64,000 bases of DNA from Dehalobacter sp. DCM. Lineage in GTDB: Bacteria; Bacillota; Desulfitobacteriia; Desulfitobacteriales; Syntrophobotulaceae. How positions within the stretch are numbered: the stretch's first letter is position 1; each line of letters starts with the position of its first letter. Of the stretch, positions 1 through 8,980 are shown piece after piece. The stretch covers positions 1,364,001-1,428,000 of the forward strand of contig NZ_CP092282.1 of NCBI RefSeq assembly GCF_024972775.1, written 5' to 3'. The notes beneath the pieces are model-generated. The model worked only from the letters and a program-made list of their open reading frames with translations, did not search any database and was not told the DNA's origin. A program made the translations under genes and the position numbers.

Positions 1-1
1 G

Positions 2-394
2 TCTCAATTTGGTGATTTGGCCGAAACCATTAAAATTGCCCAGGAAATTCCGGGAGTGCTACCGTGTATCGACTTCAGCCACCTCCATGCCCGATCCAAT
101 GGGGAATACAACAGCTACGATGAATTCTGCCGAATCCTGGAGCAGACGGCGGAGGGACTCGGTGACCGTTGGGTAGCCAACGCCCATTTTCATATCTCCG
201 GCATCGATTACGGTCCCAAGGGCGAAAAGAAACATCTTGTCTTACTGGAGGCCGATCTCCGGTATAAGGAACTCATGCAGGCGCTGCTTTCTTTTGGCAT
301 TAAAGGGACGGTTATTTGTGAGAGCCCCAATTTGGAAGAAGACGCCCTTCGCTTGCAGGAGGCTTACAAAGAACTAATCGGCGCTCCGGCTTAA
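2..394 (+). CDS. Endonuclease IV-like TIM-barrel protein, 5'-truncated by window edge
   Basis: The reading frame is open from base 2 and already encodes conserved protein before the first possible start (TTG at 17), so this is the C-terminal ~130 residues of a longer gene. The segment with PCIDFSHLHAR, then an HFHISG stretch and a late KGTVICESP stretch, resembles the last strands of the deoxyribonuclease IV / AP-endonuclease TIM barrel, where His, Asp and Glu residues bind zinc. Such proteins cleave DNA at abasic sites, but the fold is shared with sugar isomerases, so the substrate is not certain. The gene is followed by a strong terminator hairpin and is unrelated to the operon downstream. 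Confidence 0.7.
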   Translation, partial: SQFGDLAETIKIAQEIPGVLPCIDFSHLHARSNGEYNSYDEFCRILEQTAEGLGDRWVANAHFHISGIDYGPKGEKKHLVLLEADLRYKELMQALLSFGIKGTVICESPNLEEDALRLQEAYKELIGAPA

Positions 395-468
395 CAACTT
401 TGAGCATTATACATTATATGCTGTAACAGAGTTCGCCTGTCATAGCTCATTGGCTATCTTTAAATGGA

Positions 469-527
469 AAACAAAGAGGCCGGTTGCACCTGGTATTAGA
501 AACCATGTGCAACCGGCCTCTTTGTTT
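469..527. terminator. Strong intergenic terminator hairpin
   Basis: A perfect 21-bp inverted repeat (469-489 against 507-527) with a 17-nt loop. The arms begin with AAAC and end with GTTT, so the hairpin is A-rich upstream and T-rich downstream on both strands and could act in either direction. It separates the endonuclease-like gene from the sigma-54 operon. Confidence 0.85.
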
Positions 528-574
528 ATAAATTATAGACGCAAAATAGTTTATTTGTAGTTTTTTGTTTTTGG

Positions 575-610
575 ATTTCGCAACAGGAAATGGATTTCGT
601 ACTGTGAAAT
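575..610 (+). promoter_or_regulatory. Two tandem palindromic sites, probable upstream activating sequence
   Basis: Two copies of an interrupted palindrome, ATTTCGCAACAGGAAAT (575-591) and ATTTCGTACTGTGAAAT (594-610), share ATTTCG at the left and GAAAT at the right. Their centres are 19 bp apart, close to two helical turns. They lie about 75-125 bp upstream of the -24/-12 promoter, the usual position for enhancer-binding sites of sigma-54 activators. The likely binder is the activator encoded at 6959-8980; that assignment is inferred. Confidence 0.65.
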
Positions 611-612
611 GG

Positions 613-670
613 ATAAAGCCTGAAGAGTGTCTGTGCTATCAGCAAAAACACTGGATTCAGGCTTTATTTT
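613..670 (+). terminator. Hairpin between activator sites and promoter
   Basis: ATAAAGCCTGAA with AGTGT pairs with ACACT and TTCAGGCTTTAT (right arm ending at 667), with a small bulge, followed by a T-rich stretch. It resembles a terminator that would stop read-through before the sigma-54 promoter. Confidence 0.55.
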
Positions 671-683
671 ATTTAATCACGCC

Positions 684-700
684 TTGGCATAGAATTTGCA
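684..700 (+). promoter_or_regulatory. Sigma-54 (-24/-12) promoter
   Basis: TTGGCATAGAATTTGCA has the invariant GG and GC dinucleotides exactly 10 bases apart and matches the RpoN consensus except for a T in place of C after GGCA. Transcription would start near 711, about 55 bases before the oxidoreductase start codon. The two tandem palindromes upstream and a sigma-54 activator gene in the same cluster support the call. Confidence 0.85.
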
Positions 701-764
701 AATATCATTGGCGAGGATTATTCCTCGAATAATAAATTGCAGAAAATGAATTGGAGGGAATGCA

Positions 765-3032
765 ATGCCACAATTGCATTGGAATGAAAATGCTGCTCCT
801 GCTGTTACCGAACTGGCAGACGGTACAAAAATCTATCGCACCTGCGCTTGGTCGCCTCCAGGCTGCCACGGTGTCGGCTGCGGTCTGCGTGTTTTTGTTA
901 AAGACGGCGAAATTGACAAAATCGAAGGCGATCCGGATCATCCCATTACTAAAGGTCGTCTCTGCGTGCGCTGTCTAACCATGAAAGAATACTTCTACCA
1001 TCCCGACCGGATCCGTTATCCGATGAAGCGTGTCGGGCAGCGCGGCGAAAACAAATGGGAACGCATCACCTGGGATGAAGCCTATGACATGATCGTGGAA
1101 AAGTACAATTATTGCAAAGATAACTGGGGAAAGAATTCCTGGGCCGTCTTTAACGGGACCGGCCGGGAAGGCGGACGCTACCATTATGCCTTCGCCATCG
1201 AAGTGTTTAACACCAATACAGTTGTCCAGGACATCAGCGGTTGGTCCTGTATCATTCCGCGGATGGCCGCCATGTCCTGGTTTATCGGCAGTGCCTATAT
1301 CGAGTTTGATAATGCCATCGGTTTGCCCTTGCGCTACGATGACCCCAACTGGGAATGCCCGAAATATATGCTGATGTGGGGACGGGATCCGCTCCGCTCC
1401 AATCCGGACGGTTTATGGGGACACTCCCTGATCGAAATGATGAAACGCGGTATGAAGCTGATCACCGTGGATCCGCGGGCCAATTGGCTGGCCACACGTT
1501 CGGAGCACCATCTGCAGCTGAGACCTGGTACCGATGGCGCTTTAGCCTTGGCCTTGCTGCATGCGGTCGTCAGAACCGGAAAATATGACAAGGCATTTGT
1601 CGACAAATGGTGTATCGGCTTTGACGAGCTGGCGGAGAGAGCCGCCCAGTACACACCGGAAGCGGTGGAAGCTATCACCGGCGTGCCGGCCGCAGATGTC
1701 TATGCCGCTGCCGAATGCCTGATCCAAAAACCGGCGACTCTTAGTATGGGTCTTGCTGTTGACCAGAACCCCAACAGCATTCAAATCGGGCATACGCTTT
1801 TGTCTATCTTTGCTATCACCGGTAACTTGGATATTCCGGGTGGATTATTCTTAGGACAGCCTTTGCGTGCTTTTGAAGGGCTGCAAGGAGAAGAAAACAC
1901 GAATCCCTACGCACCGGTCCTGGAACCGGCTGAAGGCATCGGCCATAAGGAATTTCCGGCTCTGCCGATGGTCGTTAATACACCCCATCCGGATGTCATG
2001 TTGGAAGCCATCGAAACAGGCGAGCCTTACCCCATTAAAGGTGCTTATTTCATCACCCATAATCTTCTCTCTTGCATGACGGCCCAACCCAAACGTTGGT
2101 ACGAAGCCATGCGCAAGATGGAATTCATTGTGATCAGCGATCTGTTTATGACACCGACGATTATGGGCTTAGCCGACCTCGTCCTGCCGGTTTCCACTTC
2201 GCTGGAGCGGGAAGGAATCGTTATCAATAACATGGCATCCCAGCCCGGGCAGTTCGGAGCGCTGGTGAAAGTGATCGACAATCATGGCGAGACCAAAAGC
2301 GACCTGGAAATCATGCTGGATTTGTACCATCGCCTGCATCCGGAAAGTACCAACCCCAAATGGAAAGATACCGACAGCTATCTGACGGCGGATATGGCGC
2401 CCATTGACGGGGTCGACATGACCTTCCCCCAATTGAAAGAACATGTCATCTGCCAATATGAGCTGGATTATCTGAAATATGAAAAAGGCTTGCTGCGAGA
2501 TGATGGGGAACCGGGCTTCAATACGCCTACCGGAAAAATTGAATTAAGCAGCACGATGCTCGCTTCCGTAGGTGAAGATCCGCTGCCGTATTATCAGGAA
2601 CCAAAGTTTAGTGGGATATCCCGACCGGATATGGCCAAGGATTATCCGCTGATCATGACCACCGGAGCTAGACAATTCACATCTTTCCATTCTGAACACC
2701 GTCAGATCAAGACCTTAAGAGAAATCCATCCCTGGCCGACCATGGAAATCAATCCACAGACGGCTGCGGAAAAAGGCATTACAGAAGGCTCTTGGGTAAC
2801 TATCGAAAACCCCTGGGGCAAAGCGAAAGCGGTGGCCCATCTGACACCAATCGTCAAGGAAGATGTTATCAGCGTGGATCACGGCTGGTGGTTTCCGGAA
2901 AAAGGCGGCGATGACATGTTCGGTATTTGGGATTCGAATCTAAACAATATGGTCCCGCACAAAGAAGTCGGAAAACTGGGTTTTGGTACCCATTACAAAA
3001 GCCTGCCCTGTAACATTTACAGAGCGGAATAA
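765..3032 (+). CDS. Molybdopterin (Mo/W) oxidoreductase, DMSO reductase family, catalytic subunit
   Basis: A 755-residue catalytic subunit of the bis-MGD enzyme family. Near the N-terminus, Cys27, Cys34, Cys39 and Cys67 are placed to bind a 4Fe-4S cluster. A Cys at about 162 in a GWSC context aligns with the metal-coordinating residue position in this family. The C-terminal third has the usual cofactor-binding domain (TPTGKIEL and MTTGAR segments). No twin-arginine signal is visible, so the enzyme should be cytoplasmic. Overall layout resembles the acetylene hydratase and thiosulfate-reductase branches, but the substrate is unknown. GGAGGGA precedes the ATG by 5 bases. The next gene supplies the electron-transfer subunit. 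Transcription is probably from the sigma-54 promoter at 684-700. Confidence 0.9.
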   Translation: MPQLHWNENAAPAVTELADGTKIYRTCAWSPPGCHGVGCGLRVFVKDGEIDKIEGDPDHPITKGRLCVRCLTMKEYFYHPDRIRYPMKRVGQRGENKWERITWDEAYDMIVEKYNYCKDNWGKNSWAVFNGTGREGGRYHYAFAIEVFNTNTVVQDISGWSCIIPRMAAMSWFIGSAYIEFDNAIGLPLRYDDPNWECPKYMLMWGRDPLRSNPDGLWGHSLIEMMKRGMKLITVDPRANWLATRSEHHLQLRPGTDGALALALLHAVVRTGKYDKAFVDKWCIGFDELAERAAQYTPEAVEAITGVPAADVYAAAECLIQKPATLSMGLAVDQNPNSIQIGHTLLSIFAITGNLDIPGGLFLGQPLRAFEGLQGEENTNPYAPVLEPAEGIGHKEFPALPMVVNTPHPDVMLEAIETGEPYPIKGAYFITHNLLSCMTAQPKRWYEAMRKMEFIVISDLFMTPTIMGLADLVLPVSTSLEREGIVINNMASQPGQFGALVKVIDNHGETKSDLEIMLDLYHRLHPESTNPKWKDTDSYLTADMAPIDGVDMTFPQLKEHVICQYELDYLKYEKGLLRDDGEPGFNTPTGKIELSSTMLASVGEDPLPYYQEPKFSGISRPDMAKDYPLIMTTGARQFTSFHSEHRQIKTLREIHPWPTMEINPQTAAEKGITEGSWVTIENPWGKAKAVAHLTPIVKEDVISVDHGWWFPEKGGDDMFGIWDSNLNNMVPHKEVGKLGFGTHYKSLPCNIYRAE

Positions 3033-3050
3033 GGAAGGGAGGATACAAGA

Positions 3051-3389
3051 ATGGCACAATATGGTCTGATGATCGACAACGAATACTGCACCGGCTGCCA
3101 CAGCTGCGAAGTGGCCTGCAAAAACGAACACAACCTGCCGCTGGGACAGTGGGGGATCAAGGTCCTTGAGCTGGGGCCTTGGAAACTGATGGACGGCAAA
3201 CACTGGGAATACCGTTATGTTCCGGTTCCGACCTCTTATTGCGATCTGTGTAAAGACAGGGTAGCCGAGGGTGGGAAACCAAACTGTGCACTGCACTGTC
3301 TGGCCAGCGCCATCGAATACGGTACGCTGGAAGAGCTGGCGGCCAAAATGGAAGCCAAAGGGAAAATGGCATCCATCTTTATTCCTTAA
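3051..3389 (+). CDS. Ferredoxin-type 4Fe-4S electron-transfer subunit
   Basis: A 112-residue protein with eight cysteines in two sets: Cys13, 16, 19 and 23, then Cys64, 67, 79 and 83. This resembles a shortened DmsB/PhsB-type subunit carrying two 4Fe-4S clusters; usual partners carry up to four, so this is a minimal version. It begins 18 bases after the oxidoreductase stop with a good ribosome-binding site (GGAGG) and must be its electron-transfer partner. No membrane anchor subunit follows, so electrons probably pass to or from a soluble carrier. Confidence 0.9.
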   Translation: MAQYGLMIDNEYCTGCHSCEVACKNEHNLPLGQWGIKVLELGPWKLMDGKHWEYRYVPVPTSYCDLCKDRVAEGGKPNCALHCLASAIEYGTLEELAAKMEAKGKMASIFIP

Positions 3390-3410
3390 TTATATGAAAG
3401 GCGGAGAAGT

Positions 3411-4391
3411 ATGTTAACGAAAAGACAAAACCTATGGGAAACGATTAGAGGCGGAAATCCGGATCGTTTTGTCAATCAGTATGAGTACCTGAATCTCATT
3501 CTGGAAGCCCCGACATTCACCTTCATGCCGGAAATAGACAAACTGACCAAAGACGGCTGGGGAGTAACCTGGTCCTGGCCGAAAGACCAGATCGGCGCTT
3601 TCCCGCTGCATGATCCGGAGCATAAAGTATTAAAGGATGTTACCGAGTGGAAGAAATATGTCAAAGCACCTGTTGTTCCCACCTCAGATGAGGCATGGGC
3701 CCCGTCGGTGGCCCATGCCAGGTCAATCAATCGCAACGAGGAATTTGTTGCCGCCTTCTACGGCCCCGGTGTGCTGGATATGACCCACATGCTGATGGGC
3801 ATGGAAGATGCACTCATGGCTTTATATGAAGAACCTGAGGCTATGCATGAGTTGATCGATTATATTACGGAACACGAGTTGAAATGCGCCAGAATGCTGG
3901 TGGACAGACTGCAGCCGGATGCGCTTCTCCATCACGATGATTGGGGCAGTCAGATCAATTCTTTTCTTTCTCCTGCTATGTTTGAAGAATTTTTCTTGCC
4001 GGCCTATAAAAAAATCTACGGTTTTTATAAAGATAACGGGGTTGAACTGATTGTCCACCATAGCGATTCTTACGCCGCCAATCTCGTGCCAATGATGATT
4101 GAAATGGGCATGGATATCTGGCAAGGTGTGATGAAGACGAACAATATTCCTGAACTTATCAAGCAATACGGCGGAAAAATATCCTTTATGGGAGGGCTTC
4201 ACAGCGGTGAAATCGACTTCCCGGACTGGACTCCGGAAAACTGTGCCAAACATGTGGAAGAGGCTTGCAGAACGTATGGCAAGTACTACTTTATTCCCTG
4301 TCTGACGGCGGGTCTACCGCTGAACGCGTTTCCCGGCGTGTACGACGCTGTGACTAATGAGATTAACAAAATAAGCAAAGTGTTATTTTAA
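3411..4391 (+). CDS. Uroporphyrinogen decarboxylase (UroD)-family protein
   Basis: A 326-residue UroD/MtaA superfamily barrel. Conserved features include a LHHDDWGSQ segment and a SP-x2-FEEFFLPAYK stretch. In methyltransferases of this family a His-x-Cys motif binds zinc. Here the matching place reads VHHSDSY, with no Cys, although a Cys is present later in a FIPCLTAG segment, so zinc binding may be altered. No corrinoid-binding or MtrH-type protein accompanies it. It sits 21 bases downstream of the ferredoxin gene in the sigma-54 operon and may process the same substrate as the oxidoreductase, for example a methoxylated or hydroxylated compound; this is inference. Confidence 0.8.
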   Translation: MLTKRQNLWETIRGGNPDRFVNQYEYLNLILEAPTFTFMPEIDKLTKDGWGVTWSWPKDQIGAFPLHDPEHKVLKDVTEWKKYVKAPVVPTSDEAWAPSVAHARSINRNEEFVAAFYGPGVLDMTHMLMGMEDALMALYEEPEAMHELIDYITEHELKCARMLVDRLQPDALLHHDDWGSQINSFLSPAMFEEFFLPAYKKIYGFYKDNGVELIVHHSDSYAANLVPMMIEMGMDIWQGVMKTNNIPELIKQYGGKISFMGGLHSGEIDFPDWTPENCAKHVEEACRTYGKYYFIPCLTAGLPLNAFPGVYDAVTNEINKISKVLF

Positions 4392-4470
4392 AGCCGGCGC
4401 ACTAATTAAATATGAGTGATTCGAGACATTACAGTAAGACAAAACGACAATAGATGAGGAAGTGTTAACT

Positions 4471-5667
4471 ATGAATAATAAGGGCTTGGCCTTAAAGGCG
4501 GTCATCTTATTAAGCTATACCTATACCATGATGGCGACAACGTTTATCATCCCGATCATGGGAAATTTAGTCCAAGTATTTCCCGATGCCGGGACCAAAA
4601 TCAGTATGTTGATTTCCCTCCCTTCCTTGATTATGATTCCCGCCATTCTTTTGTCCGGTTATTTAAGCAAATACATCAGCAAAAAAACTATTTTGATTAT
4701 CGGGTCTGTCCTTTATATCATTGGCGGGCTTGGCGGCGGCTTCTACGATAATATTGATTTTATCCTGGTGATGCGTGCCATCGGGGGCTTGGGAACCGGC
4801 CTCGTCTTTCCGCTTGTTCCAGCTTTGATAGCCCAACTCTATCATGGCAACCAGGTTCCACAAATGATTGGCTGGGGGAATGCCACCGGCAGTATTTGCT
4901 CCATGATATTTGCTACGGTCACCGGCTACCTTGCTGTCTTAAACTGGCATAATGCTTTTTATCTTTATGCGATTTACATTCTTTTGCTCATCGCACAGAT
5001 CATCATACTGCCGAAAGTACCGCCTGAAAAACAGGATGTTAATGTGCTCCAAGCTAAAGAAAAATCGAAATTGAACTGGCTTGCTTATATCTATGTGCTG
5101 GCAACCTTTGTTTATATGGTGATTTCCATGGTGTATATCGTCAGGGTCTCTGTGTTTATCGCCCAGGAGAACATTGGTAATTCTGCGCAAGCCGGGATGG
5201 CCTCTTCGGTTGTTTCTGTATCAGCTCTGATTATCACACTGATTTTTGCCCAGATATATAAGGCTTTTCAACGGTATACCTTTATTATTGGGTTTGCTGC
5301 CACCGCGCTGTGTTTTATCCTTTTAGGCATTTCTAAAACGTTTTCCACGATTGCAATCGCTTCTGTTTTCATGGGAATCTCTTTAGGGCTGGTACTGCCT
5401 TATTTGATGACCAACATTACCAAGATCCTGCCCAAAGCAGCCCGCACAACCGGTGTGTCGTTTATCAGTACGTCCATGTATATCGGCCAGTTCTTAGCTG
5501 CTTATTTTGTAGCTTTCCTGGAAAGTATGACAGGCTCCACCAGAACGTCATTCACTGTCTCGGGAGTTATCCTCGTCATCATTGCGGTCATCTCCGTTGT
5601 TTTTATCCTGGCCACAAAAAAACAATTCAGCACGTTGTATGTTGCTGATGATTCTGTGAACAGTTAA
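4471..5667 (+). CDS. MFS transporter 1
   Basis: A hydrophobic protein of about 398 residues with roughly 12 membrane segments and the loop signature after helix 2 (GYLSKYISKK), typical of the major facilitator superfamily. A GTG three codons upstream is only one base from the GAGGA ribosome-binding site, so the ATG at 4471 with 10-base spacing is preferred. It is the fourth gene of the oxidoreductase operon and a paralogue of the next gene, sharing the GYLSK(Y/F)ISKK loop and the overall plan. The likely role is uptake or export of the compound handled by the operon; the substrate is unknown. Confidence 0.85.
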   Translation: MNNKGLALKAVILLSYTYTMMATTFIIPIMGNLVQVFPDAGTKISMLISLPSLIMIPAILLSGYLSKYISKKTILIIGSVLYIIGGLGGGFYDNIDFILVMRAIGGLGTGLVFPLVPALIAQLYHGNQVPQMIGWGNATGSICSMIFATVTGYLAVLNWHNAFYLYAIYILLLIAQIIILPKVPPEKQDVNVLQAKEKSKLNWLAYIYVLATFVYMVISMVYIVRVSVFIAQENIGNSAQAGMASSVVSVSALIITLIFAQIYKAFQRYTFIIGFAATALCFILLGISKTFSTIAIASVFMGISLGLVLPYLMTNITKILPKAARTTGVSFISTSMYIGQFLAAYFVAFLESMTGSTRTSFTVSGVILVIIAVISVVFILATKKQFSTLYVADDSVNS

Positions 5668-5683
5668 TAAAACGTACGTTTTA
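5668..5683. repeat. Perfect 16-bp palindrome after MFS gene 1
   Basis: TAAAACGTACGTTTTA directly follows the stop codon of the first MFS gene. It is symmetric around CGTACG and could be a protein-binding site; nothing else supports a function. Confidence 0.35.
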
Positions 5684-5703
5684 ACAAAATAATCACCATC
5701 ATA

Positions 5704-5737
5704 AAACCCCCGACAGCGTTAAGGGCTGCGGGGGTTT
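5704..5737 (+). terminator. Hairpin just before MFS gene 2 (attenuator-like)
   Basis: AAACCCCCGACAGC pairs with GCTGCGGGGGTTT around a short loop. The T stretch is only three bases and runs straight into the leader of the second MFS gene, so the structure may reduce rather than abolish read-through. Confidence 0.6.
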
Positions 5738-5759
5738 GTCGAAAGGAATGATTCTTCTT

Positions 5760-6962
5760 ATGAGTGAACCTGCTCAAGCGGGTACGAAGCGTATTTTGTT
5801 GAAGCTATCACTATTGTTCAGCAGTGTTGACGGTATGGTTGCCAGCGCACTTATGGTGCCGCTGTTGGGAAGTATCTTGACGGAATATCCCGATACTTCT
5901 CCAGAACTGTTAAATCAAACCATATCGCTGCCTGCACTAGTGATGATACCGACGATTCTGCTTACCGGTTATTTATCCAAATTTATAAGCAAGAAGTATT
6001 TATTGATGTTTGGCAGTGCTGTCTTTATTGCCTCCGGATTCGGGAGCATGTATTCTCCCAGCGTTGAAGCGCTGGTCGTTTTCAGGGCGTGTGAGGGAAT
6101 CGGGATGGGGATCGTTTATCCTCTGGCGCCGGCCATCATAGCCCATCTGTTTTTCGGTGAAGAAAGGGCAAAACTCATTGGCTGGACAAATGCCGTCGGC
6201 GGCATCTTTTCCTTTTTTCTCAGCATCACGGCCGGGTACATCGCTCTGGTGAATTGGCGGTATGCGTTTTATTTCTACCTTATCTTTGTTATCGTGATCA
6301 TCATGCAAGGGTTTTTACTTCCTGCTTTCCAGCCTGAGAAAAAGGATAAAGAAATCATAGGTGACTCCGGTTTATTCGACATAAAAGCCCGGATGGGACT
6401 GCCGGTCTATCTGACCGCCAGTGCCATGCTGATTTATTGTACGGTGGGTATGGTCATCCTTTACAACCTAGCGGTATTTGTCACTACGGAAGGTCTGGGC
6501 AATTCAGCTCAAATCGGACTGGCCACGTCATTTAACACATTTGCCTCGATCATATTCAGTTTTTTCTTTGGCTATATTTTAAAATTTTTAAAAAGATACC
6601 ATACGGTTCTCGGACTTATCTTATTTGCTTGTTCCTATTTTACCTTCAGCATAGCCAATACGATGACCCTGATCTACGCCGCCAGTCTCTTGACCGGAGC
6701 TTCTCTAGGCTGTATTTTCCCATATCTGTTAACACGGGCTTCCCAGGTTGCTCCCAAAGCGGAGAAGACGATGGCGGTTACCCTGCTGAGCATGGCGATC
6801 TATTTAGGCCAATTTTTGTCTGGGTATTTTGCTGCCTGGATCAGTGGACTGGCCGGATCACATCGGCAGTTATTTTTGGTTGAGGGAATCCTATTCCTGG
6901 TGTTTGCTGCGTTTGCCGCCCTCTACATCAGACTCACCCAGAAGTACGAAAGTAACTTTTAG
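5760..6962 (+). CDS. MFS transporter 2 (paralogue of transporter 1)
   Basis: About 400 residues, predicted 12 membrane segments, with the MFS loop signature GYLSKFISKK after helix 2. It resembles the upstream transporter throughout, suggesting tandem duplication. The start is uncertain: GAAAGGA touches the ATG at 5748 and lies 12 bases before the ATG at 5760; the latter is given. The gene ends by overlapping four bases with the convergent sigma-54 activator gene, and no terminator separates the two. Confidence 0.8.
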   Translation: MSEPAQAGTKRILLKLSLLFSSVDGMVASALMVPLLGSILTEYPDTSPELLNQTISLPALVMIPTILLTGYLSKFISKKYLLMFGSAVFIASGFGSMYSPSVEALVVFRACEGIGMGIVYPLAPAIIAHLFFGEERAKLIGWTNAVGGIFSFFLSITAGYIALVNWRYAFYFYLIFVIVIIMQGFLLPAFQPEKKDKEIIGDSGLFDIKARMGLPVYLTASAMLIYCTVGMVILYNLAVFVTTEGLGNSAQIGLATSFNTFASIIFSFFFGYILKFLKRYHTVLGLILFACSYFTFSIANTMTLIYAASLLTGASLGCIFPYLLTRASQVAPKAEKTMAVTLLSMAIYLGQFLSGYFAAWISGLAGSHRQLFLVEGILFLVFAAFAALYIRLTQKYESNF

Positions 6963-8980
6963 TACTCTATCCCATATTCTTTAAATCGCTTGTACAGGGT
7001 CGTGCGTCCGATGCCCAGTAGTTTGGCAGCGTGTGCCGTGTCATTTTTTGCAATGTTCATGGCTCGGATAATCGCTTCTTTTTCCAATTGGGTGAGGGAC
7101 AGTATCTCACTGGTTTTTTCCTGGTGGTGATCGGTCTGGGTAATTTCCAATGGCAGATCGTTAACGGTGATGTTTTCCGCATTACACATATAAACAGCAT
7201 GAACAACTGCATTTTCCAGTTGTCTGGCGTTCCCGGGCCATGGATAGGCGCTGATCACCTCGCGGGCGTCAGCAGCGATTGCAGGCGGTTTTTTTCCGAT
7301 TCTGCGACAGGTCATTTCCACAAAATACTGCGCCAGCAGGAACGCGTCATTATCTCTTTCCCGAAGTGGCGGGATAGTAATTTTAAAAACAGCTAAACGG
7401 AAGTATAAGTCTTCTCTGAACAGGCGATTCTTGATTGATTCGGAGAGATCCTTATTCGTCGCGGCGATGATCCGGGCATTGACAGGAATAAATTTGGTCC
7501 CCCCGATCCGCATCATTTGTCTTTCTTCCAAAACACGCAGCAGGACAGGTTGGATCTCCAGCGGCATATCCCCGATTTCATCTAAAAAAAGCGTGCCGCC
7601 GTTAGCCAGCTCAAATTTGCCGGGGCGGCCTTTTTTATCTGCGCCGGTAAAAGCACCGGCTTCATAGCCGAATAGTTCGCTCTCAATCAAATTACGGGGC
7701 ATTGAGGCACAGTTAATCGCCATAAAGGGACCGTCGGGACAATAAACGTTGTGGATGGCCTGGGCGAACAATTCTTTACCCGTACCGCTTTCCCCGATCA
7801 GCAAGACATTGGAATTGGTGGCTGCAATCTGTTGCGCAAAGTTTTTTGTTTGCTGCAGTTTCCTGCTTTCGCCCCGAATATCGCTGAATGTATAGTAAGC
7901 CTTCATGCCACCGCGCTTACCGATCAGTTTATCCAAGCGCGACGATTGGGTCATATAAATAACGGAACCTTGCTTTTCTGTCTTTGTGTCATTCCATATT
8001 TTATCAATGCTGATAATATACTTTTTCTCCTGAGATTCCGGACCAATTGCTAATTCCAAATCGTGAACATTCGTATCATTCAATAAGGCATCTCTGAGGT
8101 TGGGATCCGGTCCAAAATACCGGGCATAATCCTGTCCCATATGGGGGCCTTCACTTAAGCCCAGCATATCCATCGCTTTTTTACTCATATGGGTGATGAG
8201 GCCGCTTCTGTCCAGAGTGACAAAGCCCTGTTCGGCAACGGATAACGAATTTTCGAGGGTTTTGTAAGCCGCTTCGAGCTGCACGCTTTTGATTTTCAGT
8301 TCAAGCTGGCTGGTGATCGCTTCAGCCAGCGAAGTGACCCATCCCAGCGTGTGGGCAAAGATTTTCTGAGACTTACTGATGTCTGCGTAGCTCTGAATGA
8401 TCCCCAGGGTACCGATGACTTCGCCTTCCTGGTTAAAAATAGGCGCGGCCGAGGCGATAAAGTTTTCGGCTATCGCCAGATAGTTGTTGGGGCCGATTAC
8501 TTGGACGGGAATCTTATGGATGAGTGCCAGACAATGGCCGTTGGTACCGATATATTCTTCACCGGCGGAGGTATACGGCATCTTTTTTTGAAATTGGGTG
8601 AGGGACTCAAGGTCATTTTCATCGCCTGCACTGTATAACAAAAATCCGGAATTATCAGTTAAGGATAAAACATAATTGGATATAGTGAGAAAGGGCATGA
8701 ATTTCTGGATAAATGGCACGGAACATTGGATCAAAAGCGCATTACTTTCCAATATGTGTGTGATCTCTTTTTGGTCCGGGACCTCCTGCTTCTTTATTTC
8801 ATAGGGGCTGACACCGTAGTTCTTTGATCGGATCCATGATTCGGCCACTTCAGGGATAATATCCGGATTACTGCGAGGATCTACGTTTTCTTCAATAAAA
8901 CGCCGTTTTGCCTGTGAAATTCTCTTCCACGTGTCTGGGTTATAATCGTAATTCATAATGACGTTATGATTTGTTGCCAA
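6959..8980 (-). CDS. Sigma-54-dependent activator (sensor - PAS - AAA+ - Fis)
   Basis: A 673-residue enhancer-binding protein. The N-terminal ~300 residues look like a GAF-type sensory region of the AcoR type, followed by a PAS-like segment, then a sigma-54 interaction AAA+ domain with Walker A GESGTGKE and the GAFTGA loop that contacts sigma-54, and a C-terminal Fis-type helix-turn-helix. An upstream open frame exists, but a TTG at 8978-8980 preceded by GGAGGT with 7-base spacing is the best start; it overlaps the end of the PucR-type gene by 17 bases. It probably activates the -24/-12 promoter at 684-700 in response to the operon's substrate. The site assignment is inferred. Confidence 0.9.
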   Translation of the reverse strand: MATNHNVIMNYDYNPDTWKRISQAKRRFIEENVDPRSNPDIIPEVAESWIRSKNYGVSPYEIKKQEVPDQKEITHILESNALLIQCSVPFIQKFMPFLTISNYVLSLTDNSGFLLYSAGDENDLESLTQFQKKMPYTSAGEEYIGTNGHCLALIHKIPVQVIGPNNYLAIAENFIASAAPIFNQEGEVIGTLGIIQSYADISKSQKIFAHTLGWVTSLAEAITSQLELKIKSVQLEAAYKTLENSLSVAEQGFVTLDRSGLITHMSKKAMDMLGLSEGPHMGQDYARYFGPDPNLRDALLNDTNVHDLELAIGPESQEKKYIISIDKIWNDTKTEKQGSVIYMTQSSRLDKLIGKRGGMKAYYTFSDIRGESRKLQQTKNFAQQIAATNSNVLLIGESGTGKELFAQAIHNVYCPDGPFMAINCASMPRNLIESELFGYEAGAFTGADKKGRPGKFELANGGTLFLDEIGDMPLEIQPVLLRVLEERQMMRIGGTKFIPVNARIIAATNKDLSESIKNRLFREDLYFRLAVFKITIPPLRERDNDAFLLAQYFVEMTCRRIGKKPPAIAADAREVISAYPWPGNARQLENAVVHAVYMCNAENITVNDLPLEITQTDHHQEKTSEILSLTQLEKEAIIRAMNIAKNDTAHAAKLLGIGRTTLYKRFKEYGIEY

